Shown here: positions 29,633 to 38,261 of the stretch, piece after piece
How the letters are laid out: the number at the start of each line of letters is the position of its first letter
Position numbering within the stretch: the first letter of the stretch is position 1
DNA from: Xanthomonas sp. GPE 39
Lineage (GTDB): Bacteria > Pseudomonadota > Gammaproteobacteria > Xanthomonadales > Xanthomonadaceae
DNA length: 64,000 bases
Direction of reading: 5' to 3'
Assembly (NCBI RefSeq): GCF_000963005.1
Contig: NZ_JZHZ01000007.1
Span: 910,025-974,024, forward strand
The notes under the pieces: model-generated
Seen by the model: the letters and a program-made list of their open reading frames with translations, nothing else
What the model was told of the DNA's origin: nothing
Database searches by the model: none
Made by a program: the position numbers and the translations under genes

Positions 29633-29685
29633 CATCCACTGCGCCGTGGCGATGCACGCGGTGCATTGCCATGGCGCAGTGGATG
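29633..29685. repeat. Long intergenic hairpin, 24-base arms
   Basis: The left arm 29633-29656 begins CATCCACTGCGCC and the right arm 29662-29685 ends GGCGCAGTGGATG; they pair over 24 positions with two G-T type mismatches around a 5-base loop (CGCGG). It lies between convergent genes. There is no T-run on either side, so it may be a bidirectional transcript-end structure or a REP-like palindromic unit. Confidence 0.75.
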
Positions 29686-29765
29686 GATCGGTGTATGCGT
29701 GGCTGCACGAGCGCATGATCTTGCGCCTGCCCGTTGAGCGGATTATGGCCGCGTGCGTGAACGGC

Positions 29766-30692
29766 TCAATACTTCGGCACGCTGCCGTCCACTTGGTCTG
29801 TCCAGGCGTCGATGCCGCCGATCACGTTGTGTACCCGAGTGAAGCCGAGCGCGCGGAAGCGTTCGGCTGCCTGTGCACTGCGCCCGCCGCGATGACATAA
29901 GAACGCCAGCGCGGTGTCCTTCGGTAGGGCTTCCAATTGCGCGCGCTGCTCGCCGTCCAGTGAGCGGAATGCCACATTCACCGCGGCGACCGCGCGCTCC
30001 TCCGGCGGACGCACGTCCACCAGGATCAGGTTGCCGGCGCGGACCTGGTCGTCGGCGTCGCGCGGGCTGATGTCCTGTACCGGCTTGGGCGCGTTGGGGT
30101 TGTCGATGGCCAGGCCGCGCCCGCGCAGGTCGTCCACCCAGTCGATGGTGATGCCGTCGGCGCGGCGTGCGCTGCCCAGGTCGAACTGCACGCGCAGGCC
30201 GTTGGATTCGGCGGCAATGGCGTTGGGATCGGTCGGCGCAAGCTGGAAGTTCGGCTGGAACTGCGCATCGATCGCCAATGCCAGGCTGGCGCCTGGGGCG
30301 TCGGCCAGCGCGCCGCGCAGCATGTCGGCGGCGGCGTCGGTGATGGTGATCGTCGGCGGCGTGCGATCCGGGGCTGGCACGCCCAACAACTCGCTCAGTT
30401 CGCCATTGCCGGCCATTTGCAGAATGATGTCGCTGCCGCCGATCAACTCCCCGTCCACGTACAACTGCGGGATCGTCGGCCAGTCGCCGTAGACCTTGAT
30501 GCCCTCGCGGATGTCCTGGTCGGCCAGTACGTTGACGTGGGCGAAGTCGACGCCGAGGTCGTTCAGCGCGCCCACCGCTTTGGCGGAAAACCCGCACTGC
30601 GGCATGCCCGGCTGACCTTTCATGAACAGCACGACGCGGTTGGAGCTAAGCAGCGTTTCGATGCGCGAGCGCAGGGCGGGATCCAGGGACAT
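29766..30692 (-). CDS. Monothiol glutaredoxin - HesB/IscA-like - rhodanese three-domain fusion
   Basis: 308 residues. Residues 1-105 are a class II monothiol glutaredoxin with Cys33-Gly-Phe-Ser36 (CGFS), GDWPTIPQLYVDGELIGGSD and a glutathione pocket, as in Grx4/GrxD, which carries [2Fe-2S] clusters. Residues 112-205 follow the HesB/IscA A-type carrier pattern (ITITDAAADMLRGAL, then ITIDWVDDLRGRGLAIDNPN) but have none of the three cluster-binding cysteines. Residues 212-308 are a rhodanese domain with active Cys266 in FLCHRGGRS. The combination suggests a role in iron-sulfur or persulfide handling in the cytoplasm. The middle domain may be structural only. It is divergent from the deacetylase gene by about 60 bases. 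Confidence 0.88.
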   Translation of the reverse strand: MSLDPALRSRIETLLSSNRVVLFMKGQPGMPQCGFSAKAVGALNDLGVDFAHVNVLADQDIREGIKVYGDWPTIPQLYVDGELIGGSDIILQMAGNGELSELLGVPAPDRTPPTITITDAAADMLRGALADAPGASLALAIDAQFQPNFQLAPTDPNAIAAESNGLRVQFDLGSARRADGITIDWVDDLRGRGLAIDNPNAPKPVQDISPRDADDQVRAGNLILVDVRPPEERAVAAVNVAFRSLDGEQRAQLEALPKDTALAFLCHRGGRSAQAAERFRALGFTRVHNVIGGIDAWTDQVDGSVPKY

Positions 30693-30751
30693 GGCAGGTA
30701 TTCGGTGGCGAAGTCAGGCCGGACATTCTACGCCGCATGGCATCATGGGGC

Positions 30752-31585
30752 ATGACAGTTCCGGAAACGCTGCATCGTATCCCGCCTCATCCGCACCGCT
30801 GGCTGCTCTGGGCGTTGGCCTCGCAGGCACTGGTCGCGGCGCTCTGGTGGGCGTGTGGCTGGCGCATCGGCCTGCCGGTGTTGCTGCTGTCGCATGCGGC
30901 GTTTTTGCTGCCGGTCTTCCTGCCACGGGCGTGGCTGTACGCGCCGGTGCTCGATCGTCTGCCCGGCAGCGCCCCCCGGGTATGGCTGACGATCGACGAC
31001 GGTCCGTCCGAGGACACCGTGGCGATCCTGGAGCTGCTCGACCGCTATCAGGCCAAGGCCACCTTCTTTTTGGTCGGCGCGCGCGCTGCCGCGCGTCCGC
31101 AGTTGGTGCGCGAGATCGTGCGCCGTGGCCATGGCATCGGCAACCACAGTCACACTCATCCACATGCCTGGTTCTGGGCGTTGGGGCCGCAGCGCATGGC
31201 GCGCGAGATCGATCAGGCCCAGCAAACCTTGACCAGCATCGCCGGTGTTGCGCCGTGCTGGTACCGCTCGGTGGTGGGCATGACCAACCCCTTTGTCGCC
31301 GCACCGCTGCGCCGTCATGGCCTGACCCGGGTGGCCTGGAACGTGCGCGGCTTCGATGGCGTGCGCTGCGACCCTGCGGCGACCGTGGCGCGCATCGTCC
31401 GCAAGCTGACTCCAGGCGCGATTGTGTTACTGCATGAAGGTGCGGCGCACGGGCACAACCCGGTGATCGTAGAGGGCGTGCTACAGGCGCTGCACGCACG
31501 CGGGCTTTGCGCCGAGGTGCCTGATGCCGGCACCGCGCAGGTGACAGCCCATCGCAGCGAAGAACCGCCTGTCGATCAGCCGTGA
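30752..31585 (+). CDS. Polysaccharide deacetylase (NodB/CE4 family), membrane-anchored
   Basis: About 277 residues. Two N-terminal hydrophobic segments (WLLWALASQALVAALWWACG and LPVLLLSHAAFLLPVFL) anchor it in the inner membrane. The NodB domain shows motif 1 LTIDDGPSED with the catalytic base and metal Asp, motif 2 NHSHTHPH with the metal His pair, and a later LLHEGAAHGHN containing the catalytic His region. The family removes N- or O-acetyl groups from GlcNAc polymers, peptidoglycan or other glycans; Xanthomonas homologues have no firm substrate. I chose ATG 30752; an in-frame ATG at 30737 is equally possible. Confidence 0.85.
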   Translation: MTVPETLHRIPPHPHRWLLWALASQALVAALWWACGWRIGLPVLLLSHAAFLLPVFLPRAWLYAPVLDRLPGSAPRVWLTIDDGPSEDTVAILELLDRYQAKATFFLVGARAAARPQLVREIVRRGHGIGNHSHTHPHAWFWALGPQRMAREIDQAQQTLTSIAGVAPCWYRSVVGMTNPFVAAPLRRHGLTRVAWNVRGFDGVRCDPAATVARIVRKLTPGAIVLLHEGAAHGHNPVIVEGVLQALHARGLCAEVPDAGTAQVTAHRSEEPPVDQP

Positions 31586-31678
31586 TGCGCGATGCCGAAC
31601 CATCGGAACCAGGAGTGACGTGGTGTTGCGCGGGTGTTGTTTGCCAGCAGGCGTCGCGTGCGGGTTAGGGCGTGCCGG

Positions 31679-32322
31679 TCAGGCCAGGGCCGCGTATGCC
31701 GCAGGTAACACGCGCTCGGTCCAACGCGCATACATCGCCGCCGACGGGTGCAGTCTGTCGGCGGCCAGCATCGCCGCTTCGCCGCCGCCATCGCGGCTGA
31801 TCGGGGTGATATCGACGAAACCAATTGCATGCGCGGCGCAACACTCTTGGGCGGTCGCGTTGAAGGCGTCGATCTGGATGCTGATCTGTATTGGGTCGTA
31901 CTTGGGCGGTTGTGCGAGTGGGCTCAAGCCCCAGTCCGGGATCGAGACCATCAGCACTCGCCGCGATTGCGTGCCGGCAAAATCGATTGCGCGTTGTAGC
32001 AGTGAGTTGAGCTGCGCACGGTACTCCTGCAGTGGGTGGCCGTGATATTGATCGTTGACCCCGATCAGTAGCGTCACCAGTGCGAACGGTCCCTGTGGCG
32101 CGGCCTCGTCGATGGCGGTGCGAGTTGGTTGGTGCTCCAGCCGGTGGTGGCGATGATCTGCGGATCGCTCAAGTCCACCCCGCGCGTGCGCAGCGCGGCG
32201 GCCAGTTGCATTGGCCAACTTTCTTCCACGGTCAGGCTCTGGCCGATGCTGTAGCAGTCGCCAAGCGCCTGGTAGCGTGGTGGGTCCGGCACCGGCGTGT
32301 TGGTCTTTGCTTTGCGTGGCAT
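31679..32322 (-). pseudogene. Frameshifted SGNH/GDSL hydrolase with altered nucleophile
   Basis: Reading on the minus strand, ATG 32322 opens PPRYQALGDCYSIGQSL and IIATTGWSTNQL, the start of an SGNH hydrolase, but the frame ends at 32074 in unrelated sequence. The rest of the protein (TAIDEAAPQGPFALVTLLIG, VNDQYHGHPL, LMVSIPDWGLSPLA, ADRLHPSAAMY with the catalytic Asp-x-x-His) continues in another frame to 31679. The frames meet at about 32118-32124, consistent with loss of one base after NQL. In addition the GDS nucleophile motif reads G-D-C at residues 21-23, replacing the catalytic Ser with Cys. The ATG overlaps the TGA of the aminotransferase gene, so it was once co-translated with it. 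Confidence 0.82.
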
Positions 32323-33596
32323 CAGCGCACAGCGCTGCGCGGTTTCAGCGGCACCACCTTGGTGGCGGCTTCGGCACGCCGCGTCAGCACTCGGTCGATG
32401 CGTGCGAACACCTCGCGCATCGTCGCCGCTTCCGGCAACAGGGTGACGCGGAAGTGGTTGTGGTAAGGCACGTTGAAGCTGGAGCCCGGGACCACCAAGA
32501 CGCCCTCTTCGTTCATCAATTCCAGCGCGAAGGCGTGGTCGTCGAATCCGCGCGCGGCTGCGCCGACCACGGCTGGAAACGCGTACAGCGCGCCGGCCGG
32601 TTGCACCAGCGACAAGTGTTCGCTGGCCGCGCAGGCGTCGATCACCGCGCGACGGGTTTCGTACAGACGGCCGCCGGGTGTGCACAGCGGGGAGATGGTA
32701 TCCGGGCCGTTGACTGCGGCGTCGATGGCGAATTGACCAGGCACGTTCGCGCACAGGCGCAGCGCGCCGAGCAGGTCCATGGCATTGCGGAACTCGCCGA
32801 TGCGCTCGGTGGCACCGGAGAGCAGCGCCCAACCGACCCGCCAGCCGCAGGCGCGGTGCACCTTGCTCAGGCCGCCGAAACTAACGCAGGGATGCTCCCC
32901 GGCCAGGGGCGCGACCGGGACGAAGTCGGCGCCGTCGTACAACACTTGGTCGTAGATTTCGTCGACCATCAACAGCAGGTTGTGCTTGACCGCGATAGCG
33001 ACGATCTTCTCCAGCAGGGCGCGCGAATAGCTGGCGCCACTGGGATTGTTCGGGTTGATCAGCACGATGGCACGGGTGCGCGAGGACACCAGTGTTTCGA
33101 TCTCCACCGGATCGGGCTGGAAGCCATTCTCCGGCGCGCAGCGGTAGTACACCGGGCGACCGTCGTTGAGGATGGTGGCGGCTGACCAGAGTGGATAGTC
33201 AGGCGACGGCACCAGCACTTCGTCGCCTGGGTTGAGCAGGGCGCGCAGGGAGAGGTCGATCAGTTCGCTGACCCCGTTGCCGATGAAAATGCGCTCCGGA
33301 TGGGCATCCGGATGCTGGCGTCGGGCGTAGGCCGCGGCGATTGCCTCGCGTGCCTCCGGCATGCCTTGTTGGTGAGTGTAGGGGTCGGTGCGTCCCATGT
33401 CGTCGGCGATCGCGCGCTGCAGATGGTCCGGTGCGCGGAAACCGAATGCGCCGGGATTGCCGATATTGAGCTTGATCAGCTTGCGCCCCTGCGCCTCCAG
33501 GTCACGGGCGCGCCGGGCCAGTTCTCCGCGGATTTCATAGCGGACTTCAGACAGACGTTCGCGAATCGCGAGCGGCTTGATCGGCGGTGTAGGCAT
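32322..33596 (-). CDS. alaA: Glutamate-pyruvate aminotransferase AlaA-like
   Basis: 424-residue class I/II PLP enzyme that forms alanine from pyruvate and glutamate. Landmarks are KLIKLNIGNPGAFGFRAPDH, YTHQQGMPEAREAIAA, GNGVSELIDLSLRALL for cofactor phosphate contacts, VPSPDYPLW, INPNNPSGASYS, MVDEIYDQVLYDG and the Schiff-base Lys in SFGGLSKVHRACGWRVGW. The substrate carboxylate Arg is in YHNHFRVTLLP. This is the YfbQ/AlaA lineage, annotated as alanine aminotransferase in E. coli. It overlaps a decayed SGNH gene by an ATGA junction and is divergent from rsgA across 89 bases. Confidence 0.93.
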   Translation of the reverse strand: MPTPPIKPLAIRERLSEVRYEIRGELARRARDLEAQGRKLIKLNIGNPGAFGFRAPDHLQRAIADDMGRTDPYTHQQGMPEAREAIAAAYARRQHPDAHPERIFIGNGVSELIDLSLRALLNPGDEVLVPSPDYPLWSAATILNDGRPVYYRCAPENGFQPDPVEIETLVSSRTRAIVLINPNNPSGASYSRALLEKIVAIAVKHNLLLMVDEIYDQVLYDGADFVPVAPLAGEHPCVSFGGLSKVHRACGWRVGWALLSGATERIGEFRNAMDLLGALRLCANVPGQFAIDAAVNGPDTISPLCTPGGRLYETRRAVIDACAASEHLSLVQPAGALYAFPAVVGAAARGFDDHAFALELMNEEGVLVVPGSSFNVPYHNHFRVTLLPEAATMREVFARIDRVLTRRAEAATKVVPLKPRSAVR

Positions 33597-33685
33597 CGCA
33601 TTAGCCGGTGGAGCGTGGAACTGGCATGGTAGCGGAAATGCGATAGAACCACCGGGACCGCATCGGCAGCGTCTAGAATCCGCAC

Positions 33686-34798
33686 ATGAGTCTGCCCCAG
33701 ATCGATTTCGCTGCGTTGCGCCCCATCGGCTGGCCCTGGCCCGGATCGCCTGAGGAGCCGGCCTGGCTGGCGCAGTTCGATGCCTATCCGCAAGCGCGGC
33801 CGGCGCGGGTGGTGGAGCAGCATCGCACCGGCTATGTGGTCGCCGATGCGGTGGACACCGCCTTCAAAGTGGAGTCGCTGCCGGATTGGCAACGGCCACG
33901 CTTCCCCAGCCATGAGCGCGCCGCGGTCGGCGACTGGGTTCTGCTGGATGGCACGCGCATTGTCGCGCTGCTGCCACGGCGCACCGCGATCAAGCGCGGC
34001 GCTGCTGGTGAGCATTACCATCAGCAGGTCATTGCGGCCAATATCGATACGGTGTTCATCGTCTGTGGCCTGGATGCGGATTTCAATCCGCGCCGCATCG
34101 AGCGCTATCTGCTGCTGGTCGGCGGTGGCGGTGCCGCGCCGGTGGTGGTGCTGACCAAGGCCGATCTCACCGAGTACGCCGACGATGCCCTGGCGGTGCT
34201 GGAGGAGCTGGCCGCGCAGTCGATCCCGCTGCTGACGGTCAATGCGAAGCAAACTGAAAGCGTCGCCGCGCTGCGGCCCTGGCTGCGACCGGGGCAGACC
34301 GTGGTGCTGGTGGGGTCGTCTGGCGCGGGCAAGTCCACCTTGACCAATACCTTGCTCGGTGTGCAGAAGATGCGCACCGCTGCGGTACGCGAGCGCGATT
34401 CGCGTGGCCGCCACACCACCACGCACCGCGCGTTGTTGCCATTGCCCTCTGGTGCCTGCCTGATCGATACGCCGGGCATGCGCGAGCTCAAGCCCACTGG
34501 CGAGGAAGACCTGGCCGAAGGCGCTTTCGCCGATATCGAGGCATTGGCGGCGCAATGCCGGTTCAACGATTGCGCACACCAGGCTGAGCCGGGCTGCGCG
34601 GTGCAGGCCGCGATCGAGCGCGGTGAGATCGACGCCGCGCGTCTGGCCAATTACCTCAAGCTGCGCGAGGAAGTCGCCGGTGCCGCTGGCAAGCTGGCGC
34701 AGCGGAAGGCGCAGAACGCCACGACCGGCCGCGCCGGCCATTCGTCCTCCGGCAAGCCGGGCGGCAAGCGCCAGCCGCCACGCAGCCTGCGTCGCTGA
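33686..34798 (+). CDS. rsgA: Ribosome small subunit-dependent GTPase A
   Basis: 370-residue circularly permuted GTPase that checks late 30S maturation. An N-terminal OB-fold (about 40-110) precedes the permuted G domain: G4 LTKADL, G5-like VNAKQTES, G1 GSSGAGKSTLTN, G2 around GRHTTTH and G3 DTPGMREL. The C-terminal zinc module is CRFNDCAHQAEPGC. A basic tail (GKPGGKRQPPRSLRR) probably contacts rRNA. The N-terminal Trp/Pro-rich leader is longer than in E. coli but usual in Xanthomonas. The ATG 33686 has the ORF's only good start. Confidence 0.95.
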   Translation: MSLPQIDFAALRPIGWPWPGSPEEPAWLAQFDAYPQARPARVVEQHRTGYVVADAVDTAFKVESLPDWQRPRFPSHERAAVGDWVLLDGTRIVALLPRRTAIKRGAAGEHYHQQVIAANIDTVFIVCGLDADFNPRRIERYLLLVGGGGAAPVVVLTKADLTEYADDALAVLEELAAQSIPLLTVNAKQTESVAALRPWLRPGQTVVLVGSSGAGKSTLTNTLLGVQKMRTAAVRERDSRGRHTTTHRALLPLPSGACLIDTPGMRELKPTGEEDLAEGAFADIEALAAQCRFNDCAHQAEPGCAVQAAIERGEIDAARLANYLKLREEVAGAAGKLAQRKAQNATTGRAGHSSSGKPGGKRQPPRSLRR

Positions 34799-34816
34799 GC
34801 GAGATCGGATTCTGCG

Positions 34817-36055
34817 ATGGCGGTGGTACCTGCCGAGATCCGCCATCACACCAAGCTGGACGCGCGCATGGTCAAGGCGGTGCGCGGCATTCGTCTACTG
34901 GCACTGACGAGCTGGCCGTTGGCGCTGCAGGCGTCGTTTCTGCAAAGTGTGGCGCGCGGTCAGCCGCAACTGCCGCAGGTGCAGTATCCGCGCCTGGACT
35001 TGACCGACACACGTCGCGAGTTGGCCGCCATCGCACAGGCGTGCGATCCAACGCATCCGCTTGGTGTCTATCTGCAGGCGTCGGTGCACAGTTGGGATCT
35101 GGCTGCGGCGTTGCTGGAGTCGCTGGGGACATCGGCGGTGGGGACGTATTCGGCGCAGTTGTTCGGCGTCCCGGAAGATCCGATGCCCGGACAAGGGGCG
35201 ACCATGCGCGAGGCGGCCAGTCATTTCATTCATATCGCTCAGGAACTGGACGGTGAGCTGCTTTCGGCCGAAGAGCAGGTGCCGGTGTCGGCCACCGCGT
35301 TGCATTTGTTGTTGCAGCGCGACCTGGATGCCTTTTTCGGTAAGCGGGTGATCGCGGTCGAATTGGATCCGGACTTGCCATCCAAGGCCGCAGCGGGAGC
35401 CCGCCGCATCCGCCTGCGCGCCGGTGCGACGTTCAGCGATTACGACCGGGCGCAGTTGTTCCACCACGAGGCCTTGGTGCATTCGCTGACCGCGCTCAAT
35501 GGCCGCGCACAGGTGCATCTGCGAAGTCTTGCGCTGTCCTCGCCACGAGTGACGGCGACCCAGGAAGGTCTGGCGACTTTCGCCGAGCAGATCACCGGCA
35601 GTATCGACATCGTGCGCATGAAGCGGATCAGTATGCGTATCGAGGCGATCGCACTGGCACGCGATGGTGCCGACTTTATCGAGGTGTTCCGTTACTTCGA
35701 TGCGGCCGGACAGTCCCCGATGGAGAGTTTTTCATCGACCCAGCGCGTGTTTCGTGGTGTGCCGACCAGCGGTGGCGTTGCGTTCACCAAGGACACGGTG
35801 TATCTGCGTGGGTTGGCGTCGGTGCACACGTTTTTCCGCCAAGCTTTGCAGCGTGACCGCCTGTCGCTATGCCGTGGGTTGTTCGCTGGCAAGATGACGC
35901 TGGAAGATGCGGTCGGATTCGCACCGCTGTTCGAATCCGGCATTGTGCTGCCGCCGCGTTGGTTGCCGCCGTGGATGGCGCGGGTCAGAGGACTAACTGG
36001 GATGTTGGCGTTTTCGCTGTTCGCCAACCGTATCCGCATGGATGGGCTGGATTGA
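34817..36055 (+). CDS. QEGLA-motif protein (DUF1704 family), gluzincin-like
   Basis: 412 residues. The family, sometimes annotated as flavohemoglobin expression-modulating, is identified by TQEGLATFAEQITGSID, and by FHHEALVHSLTALNG, which resembles an H-E-x-x-H metal site except that the second His lies within HHEALVHS. DUF1704 proteins are related to tyrosine carboxypeptidase MATCAP/KIAA0895, where H-E-x-x-x-H plus the Glu of QEG bind zinc, so a metallocarboxypeptidase function is plausible. The N-terminal part is helical; the end is PRWLPPWMARVRGLTG. It starts 18 bases after rsgA and is probably co-transcribed. Confidence 0.8.
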   Translation: MAVVPAEIRHHTKLDARMVKAVRGIRLLALTSWPLALQASFLQSVARGQPQLPQVQYPRLDLTDTRRELAAIAQACDPTHPLGVYLQASVHSWDLAAALLESLGTSAVGTYSAQLFGVPEDPMPGQGATMREAASHFIHIAQELDGELLSAEEQVPVSATALHLLLQRDLDAFFGKRVIAVELDPDLPSKAAAGARRIRLRAGATFSDYDRAQLFHHEALVHSLTALNGRAQVHLRSLALSSPRVTATQEGLATFAEQITGSIDIVRMKRISMRIEAIALARDGADFIEVFRYFDAAGQSPMESFSSTQRVFRGVPTSGGVAFTKDTVYLRGLASVHTFFRQALQRDRLSLCRGLFAGKMTLEDAVGFAPLFESGIVLPPRWLPPWMARVRGLTGMLAFSLFANRIRMDGLD

Positions 36056-36116
36056 GTGGCATCGCCCCGTGTTTGCCGATCGCCAATGGTTCGCGTGTGG
36101 TGATGCCTTAAAGCAC

Positions 36117-36146
36117 GAACGGCAGCGTCAAGCGACACTGCCGTTC
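36117..36146. terminator. Hairpin between convergent QEGLA and CBM2 genes
   Basis: GAACGGCAG at 36117-36125 pairs perfectly with CTGCCGTTC at 36138-36146 around a 12-base loop. It sits between the stops of two convergent genes (36055 and 36195). No strong T-run follows on either strand, so termination is likely but not certain. Confidence 0.55.
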
Positions 36147-36194
36147 CTGCTCACCGCGCATGGCGTGGTGATGGTGTGACATAACCCGACCAGA

Positions 36195-38261
36195 TTAACG
36201 GCTGGCGCAGAAACCGAACTCGGCCATGGCACCGGGTGCCAAGGTCTTGTTCCAATCCATGCCCGTGGCGCTGAGCGTGCTGCCGGACTGCGTCCACGCT
36301 GCATTCCATAGGTTGTTGATCGTGCCGCTGACCGTCTGTGTGACTGCCCAATTGCCGGGAGTGGTGCCGGTATTGGTGACTTGCACGCGGTCGCAATGAC
36401 CGGTCTGCCAAGTGCTGTCAACGATGATATGAGTGCTGAAGCTGGGGCTGCCGGTGGAGCCGCCACCGCCTGTGGAGCTGCCACCACCGGTCGAGCCGCC
36501 ACCGCCTGCAGAGCTGCCACCACCTGTCGAGCCGCTACCGCCTGCGGAGCTGCCACCGCCTGTCGAGCCGCTACCGCCTGTCGAGCCGCTACCGCCCGCG
36601 GAGCTACCACCACCGGTCGAGCCACCACCACCTGCTGAACCACCAGCGCCAGTGGAACCGCCACTGCTAGATTTTGCATTGATCTCCACTGCGCCGAGAT
36701 CGCATAGCGAGGGATGTCGAGCGTAGCCGCGCTGATCGATTTCGCGGCAGTTCATGCCGGAGGCGTATGCAGGGCTATTTGCAGCAGGAAGCATGGTCAG
36801 GGTTGGACCACCATTGTTGTTAGGAGCGGACAGTAATGGATCTGCTGATTTGACCGAGCCAGATTTCAAGCAACTGAAGGGCCAGACTGCACCTTTCCCT
36901 GAGTGTTCAATGATGTTGTCGCCGCTGTTGTTCTGGCTGCTGCAGAACGAGCGTTCGGTCTTTGAGGTGAAGATACTGTTGTGAATGTCGAATCTGTCGC
37001 CGAACAGCGCTGGTCCCTGCGAATTTTCCGCGAAGGTGACATTGTTGAAGCGCACCGTGACATTGCCTTGATCGCCAACCGATGACGGCCACCCGGTATG
37101 TTGGATGACAGCGCCGACGTTCGATGCGGAGTTGCCATAAAATGTGCTGTTGCTGATGTCACACGCACCGTAGCAGTCCATATATAACGCACCGGCATTG
37201 CCATTGGCTGCCTTATTCGAAATAAAACTCGATTCGGCGACGTTGATGATGCCCGGTGTTGTCATGGTCGAACCCGAATGCGAAGCATCGGTGAACCCAA
37301 GGCTGATGCGGCCAGCGCCGCCAAGGCCGCTGGTCGCGACGTTGTTGGCGAATGTTGAATATTTCACGTCAATCGTGTCTGGCGCGTATGCCCAGAGTGT
37401 CACCCCTCCGGAGCCATTGGCGGCGACATTGTTATTGATCACTGTGCCGCAGAGCGACAAGGTGCCGCCGCTCCCCACTCCCCCGTGGATATACCCGTTA
37501 AGTGATGCGCCATCGGTGTCGATGGCGCCGCCACCGCCAAACTCACCGGCATCGGGAAAGCCCTGCGGAGGGTTGATTGCCTGATTTCCCACGAAATCCG
37601 TGTTGACGATCGTCAGGCGGCTGAGTTGGGTGTACAGCGCGCCGCCAAGCCATGAGGAGTTCTTGTAGAAGGAGCTTCCCACGATGGTGACATCCGCGTC
37701 GCTACCGGCAAACAGGGCGCCACCGCCGATGCTGCTGCGGTTGGAGAGAAACTGGCTGTTGATGATTTCCAGCTTGCTTTGGTAGCCGATTTTGATCGCG
37801 CCGCCACCCCAGGTGCCTGGGTCATAGGAGGTGTTTGACGGTGGTTGTACGGAGCTGCCGTTTTGAAGCTGTATGTTGCGCACCGAGAGTGCGCTCCATG
37901 AATTCACCAGGAAAATGCGTGTGGATTGCTGGCCATCCAGGATGATTTGGCCTTGCCCATCGATCACAGTCGGATTTCTTGAGTCGATCGTGATCGACTG
38001 GGTGACTGGAATGGTGAGTGGTTGTGTGCCGCAATTGAAGGTGACGTAGCCGCCCTGTGCGACAGCATTGGAAAGCGCTGTTGCGGTACAACTGGCTGGC
38101 GTGCCATTGCCAACGACCTTTGTCGCGCTTGGGGTTGGCCATTGTTGCGGAATAGCGCATTGTGGCACCGAGGGCGCGGCGGCAATTGCAGTTGCAGTGG
38201 TCATAATGGCAAAAATGCCAACTGCATTTGCTTTGGCTTTAAGTCTTGGAGTCGCGATCAT
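36195..38261 (-). CDS. Secreted right-handed beta-helix protein with choice-of-anchor Q region, linker and CBM2
   Basis: 688 residues with a signal peptide ending near AIAAA (residue 28). Residues about 60-460 are a parallel beta-helix built of short imperfect repeats such as NSQFLSNRSSIGGGALFAG and NSTFYGNSASN, as in pectin-active and adhesion proteins. Residues near 480-520 match a choice-of-anchor Q tail (LSAPNNNGGPTLTMLP, DQRGYARHPSLCDLGAVEI). A Gly/Ser/Thr linker (about 532-604) leads to a CBM2 (605-688) ending MAEFGFCASR. The helix lacks a clear polygalacturonase or pectate lyase catalytic motif, so enzymatic activity is open; it could bind cellulose and act as a lyase, esterase or adhesin. 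The start codon ATG 38261 is followed by a basic segment suited to a signal peptide. Confidence 0.78.
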   Translation of the reverse strand: MIATPRLKAKANAVGIFAIMTTATAIAAAPSVPQCAIPQQWPTPSATKVVGNGTPASCTATALSNAVAQGGYVTFNCGTQPLTIPVTQSITIDSRNPTVIDGQGQIILDGQQSTRIFLVNSWSALSVRNIQLQNGSSVQPPSNTSYDPGTWGGGAIKIGYQSKLEIINSQFLSNRSSIGGGALFAGSDADVTIVGSSFYKNSSWLGGALYTQLSRLTIVNTDFVGNQAINPPQGFPDAGEFGGGGAIDTDGASLNGYIHGGVGSGGTLSLCGTVINNNVAANGSGGVTLWAYAPDTIDVKYSTFANNVATSGLGGAGRISLGFTDASHSGSTMTTPGIINVAESSFISNKAANGNAGALYMDCYGACDISNSTFYGNSASNVGAVIQHTGWPSSVGDQGNVTVRFNNVTFAENSQGPALFGDRFDIHNSIFTSKTERSFCSSQNNSGDNIIEHSGKGAVWPFSCLKSGSVKSADPLLSAPNNNGGPTLTMLPAANSPAYASGMNCREIDQRGYARHPSLCDLGAVEINAKSSSGGSTGAGGSAGGGGSTGGGSSAGGSGSTGGSGSTGGGSSAGGSGSTGGGSSAGGGGSTGGGSSTGGGGSTGSPSFSTHIIVDSTWQTGHCDRVQVTNTGTTPGNWAVTQTVSGTINNLWNAAWTQSGSTLSATGMDWNKTLAPGAMAEFGFCASR
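36450..36669 (-). repeat. Imperfect GGGST/GGSGS linker repeats in the beta-helix protein
   Basis: Codes on the minus strand for about 73 residues made of GSTGGGSSAG-like blocks. The DNA units are less regular than the 15-bp array in the GH12 gene, so it seems older or more diverged. Confidence 0.85.
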
